DNA from: Cupriavidus basilensis
GTDB lineage: Bacteria; Pseudomonadota; Gammaproteobacteria; Burkholderiales; Burkholderiaceae
Direction of reading: 5' to 3'
Assembly (NCBI RefSeq): GCF_029335485.1
Contig: NZ_JARJLM010000559.1
Location: 39,887-103,886 of the forward strand
Length of the DNA: 64,000 nucleotides
Shown: positions 1 to 15,482 of the stretch, one piece after another
Numbering within the stretch: position 1 is the first letter of the stretch
How the letters are laid out: every line of letters begins with the position of its first letter
Position numbers and translations under genes: made by a program
Notes under the pieces: generated by a model
Database searches by the model: none
What the model saw: the letters and a program-made list of their open reading frames with translations, nothing else
What the model was told of the DNA's origin: nothing

Positions 1-194
1 CGCGCGAGGTGATCACCATCGACGGCGTGCGCGTGGAATACGCGGACGGCTTCGGCCTGGCGCGGCCGTCCAATACCACGCCGGTGGTGGTGATGCGCTT
101 CGAGGCCGACAACGATGCCGCGCTGGCGCGTATCCAGGCGGAATTCAAGCGCGTGATCCTGGCAGAGAAGCCGGATGCGCAACTCCCGTTCTGA
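1..194 (+). CDS. Phosphomannomutase/phosphoglucomutase, C-terminal end (partial)
   Basis: Only the last 64 codons are inside the window; the gene starts upstream and is read from base 3. The visible tail (dGVRVEYADGFGLARPSNTTP, then an Arg/Phe-rich last helix) is the phosphate-binding C-terminal domain of alpha-D-phosphohexomutases, where the RPSNTTP stretch contacts the sugar phosphate. The likely reaction is interconversion of hexose 6-phosphate and 1-phosphate, which would feed mannose 1-phosphate to the ManC encoded at 36,094. It cannot be told from this tail whether mannose or glucose phosphate is preferred. waaC follows directly and its upstream start candidate overlaps the end of this gene by 20 bases. 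Confidence 0.85.
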   Translation, partial: REVITIDGVRVEYADGFGLARPSNTTPVVVMRFEADNDAALARIQAEFKRVILAEKPDAQLPF

Positions 195-1257
195 GCGGAT
201 GCCGTTGACTGCGCCCGCTACGGGCACCTCCGTGGCGCGGCATGCGCTTGCCGCGCGCCCGCGCATCCTGGTGGTCAAGGTGTCGTCGCTCGGCGACGTG
301 GTGCATAACATGCCGCTGGTGCACGACCTGCGCGCGCGCTGGCCGGACTGCGAGATCGACTGGGTGGTCGAAGAGGGCTATGTCGATCTCGTGCGCCTGC
401 TGCCGGAAGTGCGGCGGGTGATCCCGTTCGCCCTGCGCCGCTGGCGCAAGCGCTTCTACCAGGCGGCGACATGGCGGGAGATCGGCGCGTTGAAGCGCGC
501 CTTGCGCGAGGACGACTACGATGCCGTGATCGAAACGCAGGGCTTGCTGAAGACTGCCGTGGTGGCCCGCGTGGCCAGCCGGCGGCCCGGGGCGCCGGTG
601 ATCGGGCTGGCCAATGCCACCCAGGGGTCGGGCTACGAGCCGGCCGCGCGGCTCTTCTATAGCGAGCCGGTGACGGTGCCGCGCCAGACGCACTCGGTGC
701 GGCGCTCGCGCCTGCTGGGCGCTGCGCTGACCGGGCTGGCGCCGCCCGAGCCGCCGCGCTTCTTCGGCCCGGGCGCCCGCGAGCTGCATGTCGGCGACCC
801 GCTCTGGGCCGGCCTGCCGGCGCGCTACGCGGTGTGCTTTCATGCCACCGCGGGCGCGAAGAAGAAGTGGCCGCTGGCCAGCTGGCACGACCTCGGCCGC
901 CGGCTGGCGGACGAAGGGCTGGCCATGCTGCTGCCGTGGGGCAACGAGGCGGAGCGGCGCGCGGCGGAGGAAATCGCCGCCGGCGTGCCGGGGGCGCAGG
1001 TGCTGCCGCGCTTCAAGGTGATGCAGGGCTTCGGCCTGATCAACCGCGCCGAGGTGGTGATCGGGGTCGATACGGGACTGGTCCATATTGCCGCGGCGCT
1101 ATGCCGGCCCACCGTGGAAATCTATACCGCCACCTGGCGCTGGAAGACCGAAGGCTACTGGTCGGACCGCATCGCCAACGTGGGTGACGATGGCGTGGTG
1201 CCGTCGGTCGACGAAGTCCACGCCGCCGCCCGGCGCGTGCGCGGGCAGGGGACCTGA
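175..1257 (+). CDS. waaC: Lipopolysaccharide heptosyltransferase I
   Basis: A GT9-family transferase that adds the first L-glycero-D-manno-heptose to Kdo of the LPS inner core at the cytoplasmic face of the inner membrane. The N-terminal RILVVKVSSLGDVVHNMP motif (about residues 29-46) is the classic WaaC signature, and the C-terminal half has the GVDTGLVHIAAAL motif that binds ADP-heptose. Length (about 360 residues) is normal apart from roughly 25 extra N-terminal residues, so the start is uncertain; ATG at 199, four bases after the previous stop, is equally possible. Its TGA shares an A with the waaA ATG at 1257, so the two genes are translationally coupled. Confidence 0.93.
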   Translation: MRNSRSERMPLTAPATGTSVARHALAARPRILVVKVSSLGDVVHNMPLVHDLRARWPDCEIDWVVEEGYVDLVRLLPEVRRVIPFALRRWRKRFYQAATWREIGALKRALREDDYDAVIETQGLLKTAVVARVASRRPGAPVIGLANATQGSGYEPAARLFYSEPVTVPRQTHSVRRSRLLGAALTGLAPPEPPRFFGPGARELHVGDPLWAGLPARYAVCFHATAGAKKKWPLASWHDLGRRLADEGLAMLLPWGNEAERRAAEEIAAGVPGAQVLPRFKVMQGFGLINRAEVVIGVDTGLVHIAAALCRPTVEIYTATWRWKTEGYWSDRIANVGDDGVVPSVDEVHAAARRVRGQGT

Positions 1258-2576
1258 TGCTGCGAGTCCTGTACAGCCTGTTATGGCTGGTGGCGCTGCC
1301 CGTGGCGCTGTTGCGCCTGGTGTGGCGGGCGCGCAAGGAGCCCGGCTATGTGCAGCATGTGGGCGAGCGTCTCGGCACCTACGGGAACCTGCCGGCGGCC
1401 GGGCCCTGGTTGTGGGTGCACGCGGTTTCGGTTGGCGAGACGCGTGCCGCTCAGCCGCTGATCGAGGCGCTGCTGGCGGACTATCCGGAACATCGCATCC
1501 TGCTCACCCATATGACGCCGACCGGGCGCCAGACCGGCGCCCAGTTGTTCGGCGGGCAGCCGCGCGTGATGCAGTGCTACCTGCCCTATGACCTGCCCTG
1601 GCTGGTGCGGCGTTTCCTGCGTTATTTCCGTCCGGCGGCCGGCATGCTGATGGAAACCGAGGTGTGGCCGAGCCTGGTGCGCGGCGCCCGTGTGGCCGGC
1701 GTGCCCTTGCTGCTGGTCAACGCCAGGCTGTCGCCGCGCAGCTTCCGCCGCACCGCGCGTTTTGGCGGGGCGGCCACCGCCATGTACCGCGACTTCACCG
1801 GCGTGCTGGCGCAGACCCAGGGCGATGCCGAACGCTTCCGCGCGCTCGGGCTGGCGTCGGTGCAGGTGACCGGCAACCTGAAATTCGACATGCAGCCGCC
1901 CGAGGATGGCTTGCGGCGCGGCCGCCTGCTGCGCCAGGGATTCGGCGCTCGCGCCGTGTTCGCCGCCACCAGCACGCGCGAAGGCGAGGAGACCCTGCTG
2001 CTGGAGGCATTCTCCCGCTGGCAGGCGCTGGCCGCCGACGCGCCAAACCCGGTGCCGCGGCCGGCCCTGCTGCTGGTGCCGCGTCATCCGCAGCGCTTTG
2101 ACGAAGTGGCGGCCATGGTGACGCGCGCCGGTTTCTCGCTGCAGCGGCGCAGCGCGCTGGGCGATTCCGCCGCGTGGGAGCAGGCTGGCCTGCCGGAGCC
2201 AGTCACGGCGGATGTGCTGCTGGGGGATTCGATGGGCGAGATGGCCTTGTACTTCGCCGCCTCGGATCTCGCGTTCATCGGCGGCAGCCTGTTGCCGCTG
2301 GGCGGCCAGAACCTGATCGAGGCCTGCGCCGCCGGCACGCCCGTGCTGATCGGACCGCATACCTTCAACTTTGCCCAGGCAACCGAAGACGCCATAGCCG
2401 CCGGCGCCTGCCAGCGCGTGACGGATGCCGATGCGCTGATGCGTGCGGCCGCGGCGGTACTGGGCGATGCGCCGGGGCTGGCCGCCATGCGCGGCCACGC
2501 CCGCGCTTTCGCGGTGCTGCACCGGGGCGCCACGGCGCGTACGATGGCCGCGCTAGCGCGCGTGCTGTCCGCGTGA
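1257..2576 (+). CDS. waaA: 3-deoxy-D-manno-octulosonic acid (Kdo) transferase
   Basis: WaaA (GT30) transfers Kdo from CMP-Kdo to the lipid A precursor. The N-terminus has a membrane-anchoring hydrophobic stretch, and the protein contains the WVHAVSVGETRAAQPLIEAL motif (about residues 53-72), the METEVWP motif and the C-terminal GGSLLPLGGQNLIEACAAG motif, all diagnostic of the family. The 439-residue length fits. It overlaps waaC by one base. It converges on the GNAT gene of the capsule operon with only 45 bases between the stop codons, so this is the left edge of the capsule locus. No clear intrinsic terminator is visible in that gap. Confidence 0.96.
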   Translation: MLRVLYSLLWLVALPVALLRLVWRARKEPGYVQHVGERLGTYGNLPAAGPWLWVHAVSVGETRAAQPLIEALLADYPEHRILLTHMTPTGRQTGAQLFGGQPRVMQCYLPYDLPWLVRRFLRYFRPAAGMLMETEVWPSLVRGARVAGVPLLLVNARLSPRSFRRTARFGGAATAMYRDFTGVLAQTQGDAERFRALGLASVQVTGNLKFDMQPPEDGLRRGRLLRQGFGARAVFAATSTREGEETLLLEAFSRWQALAADAPNPVPRPALLLVPRHPQRFDEVAAMVTRAGFSLQRRSALGDSAAWEQAGLPEPVTADVLLGDSMGEMALYFAASDLAFIGGSLLPLGGQNLIEACAAGTPVLIGPHTFNFAQATEDAIAAGACQRVTDADALMRAAAAVLGDAPGLAAMRGHARAFAVLHRGATARTMAALARVLSA

Positions 2577-2621
2577 GTTTCGGCTCCGGCGCGGATCCCG
2601 TTATCCCGCCGTTGCTACGGG

Positions 2622-3296
2622 CTATCGCGTGCCGCCCGGGGCCGGCTGAAACCGCATCCTGGCGGAGCGTAGCTGCGCCGGCAGCCTGGGGGTACGGTCC
2701 AGCCGCGCATCCAGCGTGACGAAACCGAGTTTGCGGTAGAGCGCGGCTGCCCGCGTATTGCTGCGCAGCACATCGAGCAGGAGCGCCTGTCCCGGCGCGG
2801 CGGGGAGCAAGCCGGCGCGCATGGTGTCGGCGAACAGCGCCTGGAATACCCCCCGGCCACGCATATCGCCGCGCGTGGCGCAATGCGCCAGCAGCGTCTG
2901 CCGGCGCTTCGGCGCCGGAATCTCCCGCTCCAGGACCAGGCCCCGGCCGACGATGCCGCCGCTTCGCCGGACGCCGAAGAAGCGCAGGAAGTCGAGCGCG
3001 ATGCGCGGGTCGTCGAGCAGGTTGGCCCGGCCATCCTGGATCGCCAGCACCGCGATCGGCTGGTCTTCGATCGCGGCCACGCGATGGCGGCGCCACGAGA
3101 AGCGCCCGCTGTCCGCCGCGATTGCCCGCCGCAGGAAGGCTTCGCGCTCGTGCGCCGTGCCGCCAAGCAGGTAGGCGAATTCAAGCTGGCCCGATGCCAG
3201 TACCAGTGGCGCCAGCGCCGCCGCATCGCGCGGCGCGGCCTGGCGGAACACCATCCCCGCCTGCCGCTTCAACGCCACCGAGGGCACGCTGCTCAT
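2622..3296 (-). CDS. GNAT-family N-acyltransferase of the capsule/PKS operon
   Basis: A 224-residue protein with the GNAT fold. Motif A is seen as RGDMRGRGVFQALF (acyl-CoA pyrophosphate loop) and motif B as NTRAAALYRKLGF. The start ATG overlaps the stop of the upstream alpha-oxoamine synthase gene by four bases, which fixes the start, although the frame stays open further upstream. It is the last gene of the seven-gene minus-strand operon. By context it may N-acylate or N-acetylate the amine made by the neighbouring PLP enzyme, but the acyl donor and acceptor cannot be read from sequence. It may instead acetylate a sugar. The six genes upstream of it match the wcbO-T order of Burkholderia pseudomallei capsule I, as I recall that locus. 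Confidence 0.75.
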   Translation of the reverse strand: MSSVPSVALKRQAGMVFRQAAPRDAAALAPLVLASGQLEFAYLLGGTAHEREAFLRRAIAADSGRFSWRRHRVAAIEDQPIAVLAIQDGRANLLDDPRIALDFLRFFGVRRSGGIVGRGLVLEREIPAPKRRQTLLAHCATRGDMRGRGVFQALFADTMRAGLLPAAPGQALLLDVLRSNTRAAALYRKLGFVTLDARLDRTPRLPAQLRSARMRFQPAPGGTR

Positions 3297-4621
3297 CTGC
3301 GCGCCAGCCGGGCAACCACGTCGACGGCGGTGCGGATCTGCTCGGGCGTGTGTGTCGAGCAGATAAAGAAGCGCAGGCGCGCCGCTTTTTCCTCTACGGC
3401 CGGGTAGAAGATCGGCTGGGTGTTGATGCCCTCGTCGAACAGGGCATTCGCCCATTGCGCGGCCTTCAGCGAACTGCCTGTGATGACGGGGATCACCGAA
3501 TAGCCGGCGCTGGTCCCGGTATTCAGGCCGGCCTGCCGCGCCAGATCCAGGAACAGCTGCCCGCGTTCGCGCAGTGCGGCGACCCGCTCCGGCTCCGCCA
3601 GCATCCGCTGCAGTGCGGTCAGCGACGCCGCCGCCAGCATGGGCGCGATGCCCACGCTGTACAGGAAGCCGGGCGCCAGGTGACGGAGGATGTCGGTCAG
3701 CGCCTGGTCGCCGGCGATAAAGCCGCCGCAACCGGCCAGCGTCTTGCTGAAGGTGCCCATCCAGATATCCACGTCGCGCCCGGCCACGCCGTAGTGCTCG
3801 CGGATGCCTTTGCCGGCGGCGCCAAGCACGCCCAGCGAGTGCGCCTCGTCCACCATCAGGAACGCCGCGTGGCGGCGCTTGATGTCGATGAAGCGATCCA
3901 GCTCCGGCAGGTCGCCGTCCATGCTGTAGAGGCCTTCCACGGCGATCAGCACGCGCTGGTACTGGCGGCGCACGCGTGTCAGCAGCGCGTCCAGCGCCTG
4001 CCAGTCGTTGTGCGGAAAGCTCAGCCGCTTGGCGCCGCTGAGCTGCGCGCCCTGGACGATGCTGTTGTGCGCGAGCGAGTCGTGGACGATCAGGTCGGCC
4101 GGGCCGAACAGCGAGCCGATCACGGTGACGTTGGTGGCATGGCCGCTGACGAACGCCACGCAGTCATCCACCTCGTACAGCCGGGCCAGCGCGTGCTCGA
4201 GCTCGCGCTGCACGGGGCGTTCGCCGGCAACCATGCGGCTGGCCGAGGCCGACGTGCCATACTGGTCGATGGCGGCCTTGGCGCTGGCCGATACTTCCGG
4301 ATCGCCGGCAAGGCCGAGGTAGTTGTAGTTGGCGAAGTTGATATAGCTGCGGCCGCCGATCTGCGTGGTGGCGCCGGCCACGCCTTCATGCACCCGGAAG
4401 AAGGGCGATTCGATGCGCAGCTGCTCGCTCATCTGGCGCCCGATCGCGACCTGCTGGTAGGCCGGCAGGGTATCGAACCGGCATAGCTGGGCCAGCTCCG
4501 ACGGCGCGGCCGGCCTGGCCACGGCCGCCGGGGCAGCCTCCATCTCGTTGGTCACCCGTTGTAGCTGGCGCTGCAGCGCCTTCGCGGCGAGCTGCTGCCT
4601 CAGGTGGTCGCCCAATCCCAT
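3293..4621 (-). CDS. Alpha-oxoamine synthase (SPT/KBL/BioF-like PLP enzyme), WcbT-like
   Basis: A 442-residue PLP-dependent enzyme of the family that joins an acyl thioester to an amino acid with decarboxylation (serine palmitoyltransferase, 2-amino-3-ketobutyrate ligase, 8-amino-7-oxononanoate synthase). Visible are NYNYLGL at about 98-104, the cofactor-stacking His185 (DSLAHNS), Asp258 in VDEAHSLGVLG, and the PLP lysine Lys293 in GTFSKTLAGCGGFIAGD. The FSK...GGFIAGD form is closer to serine palmitoyltransferase than to KBL. ATG at 4621 is chosen because GAGGA lies ten bases upstream; a longer start at 4669 would overlap the previous gene. It follows a PKS that lacks a thioesterase, so it is a natural candidate for chain release. 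The amino acid used is unknown. Confidence 0.88.
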   Translation of the reverse strand: MGLGDHLRQQLAAKALQRQLQRVTNEMEAAPAAVARPAAPSELAQLCRFDTLPAYQQVAIGRQMSEQLRIESPFFRVHEGVAGATTQIGGRSYINFANYNYLGLAGDPEVSASAKAAIDQYGTSASASRMVAGERPVQRELEHALARLYEVDDCVAFVSGHATNVTVIGSLFGPADLIVHDSLAHNSIVQGAQLSGAKRLSFPHNDWQALDALLTRVRRQYQRVLIAVEGLYSMDGDLPELDRFIDIKRRHAAFLMVDEAHSLGVLGAAGKGIREHYGVAGRDVDIWMGTFSKTLAGCGGFIAGDQALTDILRHLAPGFLYSVGIAPMLAAASLTALQRMLAEPERVAALRERGQLFLDLARQAGLNTGTSAGYSVIPVITGSSLKAAQWANALFDEGINTQPIFYPAVEEKAARLRFFICSTHTPEQIRTAVDVVARLARR

Positions 4622-4641
4622 ACGTCGTAATCCTCGTTCAA

Positions 4642-5534
4642 TCAGATGGCCGGTCCGGCCCATTCCCACGCATCGGTTTGCGCGAGCAGTGCCGAACTCA
4701 GGCGGTAGTTCATTTCATGGCTGGGGCGCAGGGCCGTCACCCGTGCCAGCAAGGGCGCGCCCAGCAGGGCCAGGTCGCCGATCAGGTCCAGTGCGCGGTG
4801 GCGCACGAACTCCTCCGGCAGGCGCATGCCGCCGAGCACCGAGCCGCCGACGATGGTTGCCGTGCACGATGGCCGCGCGCCGCGCAGGACCGGCCTGCCG
4901 CGCAGGTAGCCGTAAGCGATCGTGGGGATCGCCCATTTCAGGCGGCCGTACGAGCGCGAGGGCGCGATTTCGCTGGTGAAGCGCGCCGGGTTGATCTCGC
5001 CTTGCCAGGACAGCACGCCGAAGCCTTTGAGATCGTTGGTGACATGCAGCTCATAGCGCCCGGCCGGCTCGATGACCAGCTGGCGCATCTCGCCGTCGGC
5101 AACCGCAAGGCGGCGCAGCACGCGGATAAAGCGCTTGGGTGCAGGCAGGGCAGCGCGGCCGCAGGCTTCCATGGCCCTGACCCAGGGCAAGGCGCTGCCA
5201 TCGAGAATCGGCACTTCCTCGGCATCGAGCTCCACCGTGGCATGGTCGATCTCGCAGGCCAGCAGCGCAGCCAGCAGGTGCTCCACGGTGCGCACGCGCA
5301 GGCCATTGTCCGCCTGCAGCGCCGTGCATAGCGGCTGCGCCAGCCGCAGCCCGGGCGAGGCCGGCAGCCTGGCCAGGGTGCGGCCATCCCGCACGCGCAC
5401 GAAGACGATGCCATGGCCGGCGCCGGCCGGCCGGATCCGCACATTGACACGGCGCCCGGTGTGCAGGCCGTGGCCCGTCATCACCAGGTCTTGCGCCAGT
5501 GTTCCCTGGTTTGCCTGCCAGCCCGGTGCGCCGT

Positions 5535-5538
<4 letters not shown>
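4642..5538 (-). CDS. LpxC-like zinc deacetylase in capsule operon, WcbS-like
   Basis: A 298-residue homologue of LpxC, the Zn-dependent UDP-3-O-acyl-GlcNAc deacetylase of lipid A synthesis. The catalytic set is intact: Glu86-His87 in RTVEHLLAALL, His247 and Asp251 in the HRALDLIGDL motif, and His274 in the SHEMNYRL motif. The two-lobed fold is suggested by ILDGSALPWV (about 111-120) and EIAPSRSYGR (about 190-199). The lysine that follows the zinc histidine in many LpxC proteins is Arg248 here. The start overlaps the PKS stop by four bases. Housekeeping lpxC normally lies in the division cluster, so this is probably a paralogue acting on a different N-acetyl substrate. True LpxC activity is not excluded. 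Confidence 0.87.
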
Positions 5539-13130
<7,592 letters not shown>

Positions 13131-13178
13131 CTTCCTCTGACTCGGCCCTGCTGTTCTAAACTTCAGCTTCTTTGTTCT

Positions 13179-14690
13179 TCATCCAGGCATGCCGGCATGC
13201 ACCGGCTGCCCGATCGTATCGAGTAAATCCCGCCCCAGATCGGCGACATCCATATCCTTGTGCAGCGATGCCGGGCAACCGTCATTGCGCCAGATAAAGT
13301 AATCGCTGCGGGTTTGCATGCCGCCCAGCTTGCCGAATACATGCGGCAGGGCAGGCACGTGGTCGCCATAGAAACAAAGGATGGCTTTGCGTTGGCGTTT
13401 CGCCAGGTAATCCGTCAGCCGGCCGATCATGGCGTCGGCATTGGCCAGGTGGCGCAGATAAGCGGTCAGGTCGTCCCACGGCGCGCCGTCGCCCAGCGTG
13501 TGGTAGCGGGCGCTTTCGCCGGCCTCCACCCGCTCGAGGTGGAGCGGGCCGTGGTTTTCCATCGTCATTGCCATGACGAACGCCGGCTCGTCGCCGGCGG
13601 ATTCCAGTTCATCGATGATCGCGTCCGCCACGGCGGCATCCGCCACATAAGGCCCGGCGCGTGGCGCCGCCGCGAAATGCCGGATATCCAGGAACCGCTC
13701 GAAATGCATCAGCGGGAACACCCGCTCGCGTCCAAAGAAATCCGCGAAATATGGGTGAATCGCCAACGTGCGGTAGGCGGCGCGCCGGAACCATCCCGCC
13801 AGCGAGGCGCAGGGACGGCGGATAAAGGCATAGGGGTAAAAGCGCGCATAGCCCAGCGCCGCCTCGGGCAGGCCGGACAGCAGGGCGAACTCCGTGCGCA
13901 TGGTATTGGCGCCCCACGCCGGCACCCGCAGCTCGCCGTGCTGGCAAGCGGCGCGGCGGGCAGCGTCGAAGTTTGCCAGGATCGCCGGGTTCACCGCCGA
14001 ACCCAGGCGGCGGGCATCGAAGAACGACTCGCTCTGGATCACGATCACGTCCGGCCGCACGGCCGGCGCCGCGGTCCGCGAGAACGGCCCAGCCATCAGC
14101 GCGGCCCGCAGGCCGTGCGCGGTGCGGGGCCGCAAGCCGTTCAGCAGATAGGCCACGAACACCGTGATAAAGCCATGGCACAGCTGGTCCTCGCCCGGCG
14201 CAAGGGTAAGCGGCAAGCGCGCGGCGAGCAGGACGGCAACGACCAGCGCGCCGCCCCCGCAGGCCGCCAGCGTTTCATACGGTACGGCCGAAAGCCGCTC
14301 GCAGGCAAGGAATGCCCCTGCGAACAGCGCCGCCCCGACGGCGATGGCCAGCACCTGGACCACGCTGAGGAAGGGCAGGTACAGGCGAGGGTGGCGGAAC
14401 AACTGGCCGAACAGGCTCAGGTCGGTGAAAACGAAAGGCTCCCGCAAGGACGCATATTTAGCATTGTTGACAATTGCCATCAACGCGGCCAGCGCGAATG
14501 CCACGAGCGCGGCAAATGCCGGGCGAGCCGAGACCGCCAGCATCAGCGTGAACGTCACCGCCGATGCCAGGGCATGGATGGCCAGCGCCCCGGCCGAGCG
14601 CCGCCACGGCGCGCGCGGCCGGGGCAGGGCGATAGCGTCCGGCAGGAAGGAAGCGGCAAGCGCTATAAGGAACAGGAGCAAAGGCGGCAT
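13179..14690 (-). CDS. Membrane sulfatase-fold phosphotransferase (LtaS/OpgB-like), WcbQ-like
   Basis: A 503-residue protein with an N-terminal membrane part (about four or five hydrophobic segments within residues 1-185) and a periplasmic alkaline-phosphatase/sulfatase domain. Metal and catalytic positions match LtaS-type enzymes: Glu221 in VIQSESFFD, nucleophile candidate Thr263 in GANTMRTEF, His380 in MENHGP, and Asp443-His444 in FYGDHVPAL. Enzymes of this type move phosphoglycerol or phosphoethanolamine from phospholipids to an acceptor, whereas true sulfatases need a modified Cys/Ser not seen here. In this operon it could decorate the capsule or the predicted amino-lipid with a phospho head group. 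It starts six bases after the SDR stop, and 48 bases separate it from the PKS gene. Confidence 0.82.
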   Translation of the reverse strand: MPPLLLFLIALAASFLPDAIALPRPRAPWRRSAGALAIHALASAVTFTLMLAVSARPAFAALVAFALAALMAIVNNAKYASLREPFVFTDLSLFGQLFRHPRLYLPFLSVVQVLAIAVGAALFAGAFLACERLSAVPYETLAACGGGALVVAVLLAARLPLTLAPGEDQLCHGFITVFVAYLLNGLRPRTAHGLRAALMAGPFSRTAAPAVRPDVIVIQSESFFDARRLGSAVNPAILANFDAARRAACQHGELRVPAWGANTMRTEFALLSGLPEAALGYARFYPYAFIRRPCASLAGWFRRAAYRTLAIHPYFADFFGRERVFPLMHFERFLDIRHFAAAPRAGPYVADAAVADAIIDELESAGDEPAFVMAMTMENHGPLHLERVEAGESARYHTLGDGAPWDDLTAYLRHLANADAMIGRLTDYLAKRQRKAILCFYGDHVPALPHVFGKLGGMQTRSDYFIWRNDGCPASLHKDMDVADLGRDLLDTIGQPVHAGMPG

Positions 14691-14696
14691 GCCGGG

Positions 14697-15482
14697 CTAG
14701 TGCTCCTCCCTCGGTAGATAAGAAAGTCGGTCCAGGATCGAATCGGCAAGGCGCGCCGGCAGCAGCGGAAGCAAGCCCATGCCGAAGGCCAGCAAGCCGG
14801 GGAAAGCAATCTCCGCCTTGTTCGCAGCCAGCTTTGCACGGATATGGCGCGCCGCCTTGTCCGCCGACCACAGGAACGGCTTGTCGCCCGGAAAGACATC
14901 GCTCATCGCGGTCTTCACAAAGCCCGGGAACACCAGCGACAGATCGACCCCGTCGCGCGCCAGCAGCGGGCGAACCGATTCCCCGTACGCCTTGATCGCG
15001 GACTTGCTGGCGCAATAAGCCGGGGAAATAGCCATGCCGCGGATGGCCGCAAGGGAACTGATCAAGGCCACCTGGCCGTGCCGGCGTGCGCGCATGCGCC
15101 CTATGATAGGCAAAACCGTGTGCATCGCACCGTAAAAATTTGTGTCGAAGACCTCGCGCGTGCGGGCCAGGTCCTCCCAATCGCGCGCCGACGACAGGGT
15201 GCTGGCCACGCCGGCGTTGGCGATCAGCAGGTCGATGGGGTGGTTGTCGTCGAAGGCGTGGAGCCAGTCGGCCATGGCGATGGGGTCGCGGACGTCGAGT
15301 TCGGCGCTGATGACTTCCGCTCCGGCTTGCCGGCATTGCCGGACGCAGGCTTCCAGCCTGCCGGCGTTGCGGCCGACCAGGCCGAGCGTGACGCCGGGCG
15401 CCGCGTAGGCGGTGGCCAGTGCCTGGCCAATACCTGCGCTGGCGCCGGTGATGACGATGTTGCGCGGTGTGCCTTCAGACAT
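14697..15482 (-). CDS. Short-chain dehydrogenase/reductase, WcbP-like
   Basis: A 261-residue classical SDR. The nucleotide-binding motif TGASAGIGQALA is at the N-terminus (about 12-23), NAGVA follows in the middle, and the catalytic Ser of ISSLAA plus Tyr/Lys of YCASKSAIKAYGES are present. The C-terminal segment FPGLLAFGMGLLPLLPARLADSIL is hydrophobic and could associate with the membrane. The ATG overlaps the kpsS stop by eight bases. Next to an alpha-oxoamine synthase and a PKS, a role as 3-keto reductase of an aminoketone (as 3-ketosphinganine reductase or fumonisin Fum13 do) is a reasonable inference. A sugar-nucleotide reductase is less likely because the protein is not of the extended SDR type. 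Confidence 0.82.
   Translation of the reverse strand: MSEGTPRNIVITGASAGIGQALATAYAAPGVTLGLVGRNAGRLEACVRQCRQAGAEVISAELDVRDPIAMADWLHAFDDNHPIDLLIANAGVASTLSSARDWEDLARTREVFDTNFYGAMHTVLPIIGRMRARRHGQVALISSLAAIRGMAISPAYCASKSAIKAYGESVRPLLARDGVDLSLVFPGFVKTAMSDVFPGDKPFLWSADKAARHIRAKLAANKAEIAFPGLLAFGMGLLPLLPARLADSILDRLSYLPREEH

Noticed and set aside
3297-3731. N-terminal extension of the GNAT gene
   Set aside because: The extra frame lies inside the alpha-oxoamine synthase gene and has no family similarity; the ATG at 3296 with a four-base overlap is the normal coupled start.
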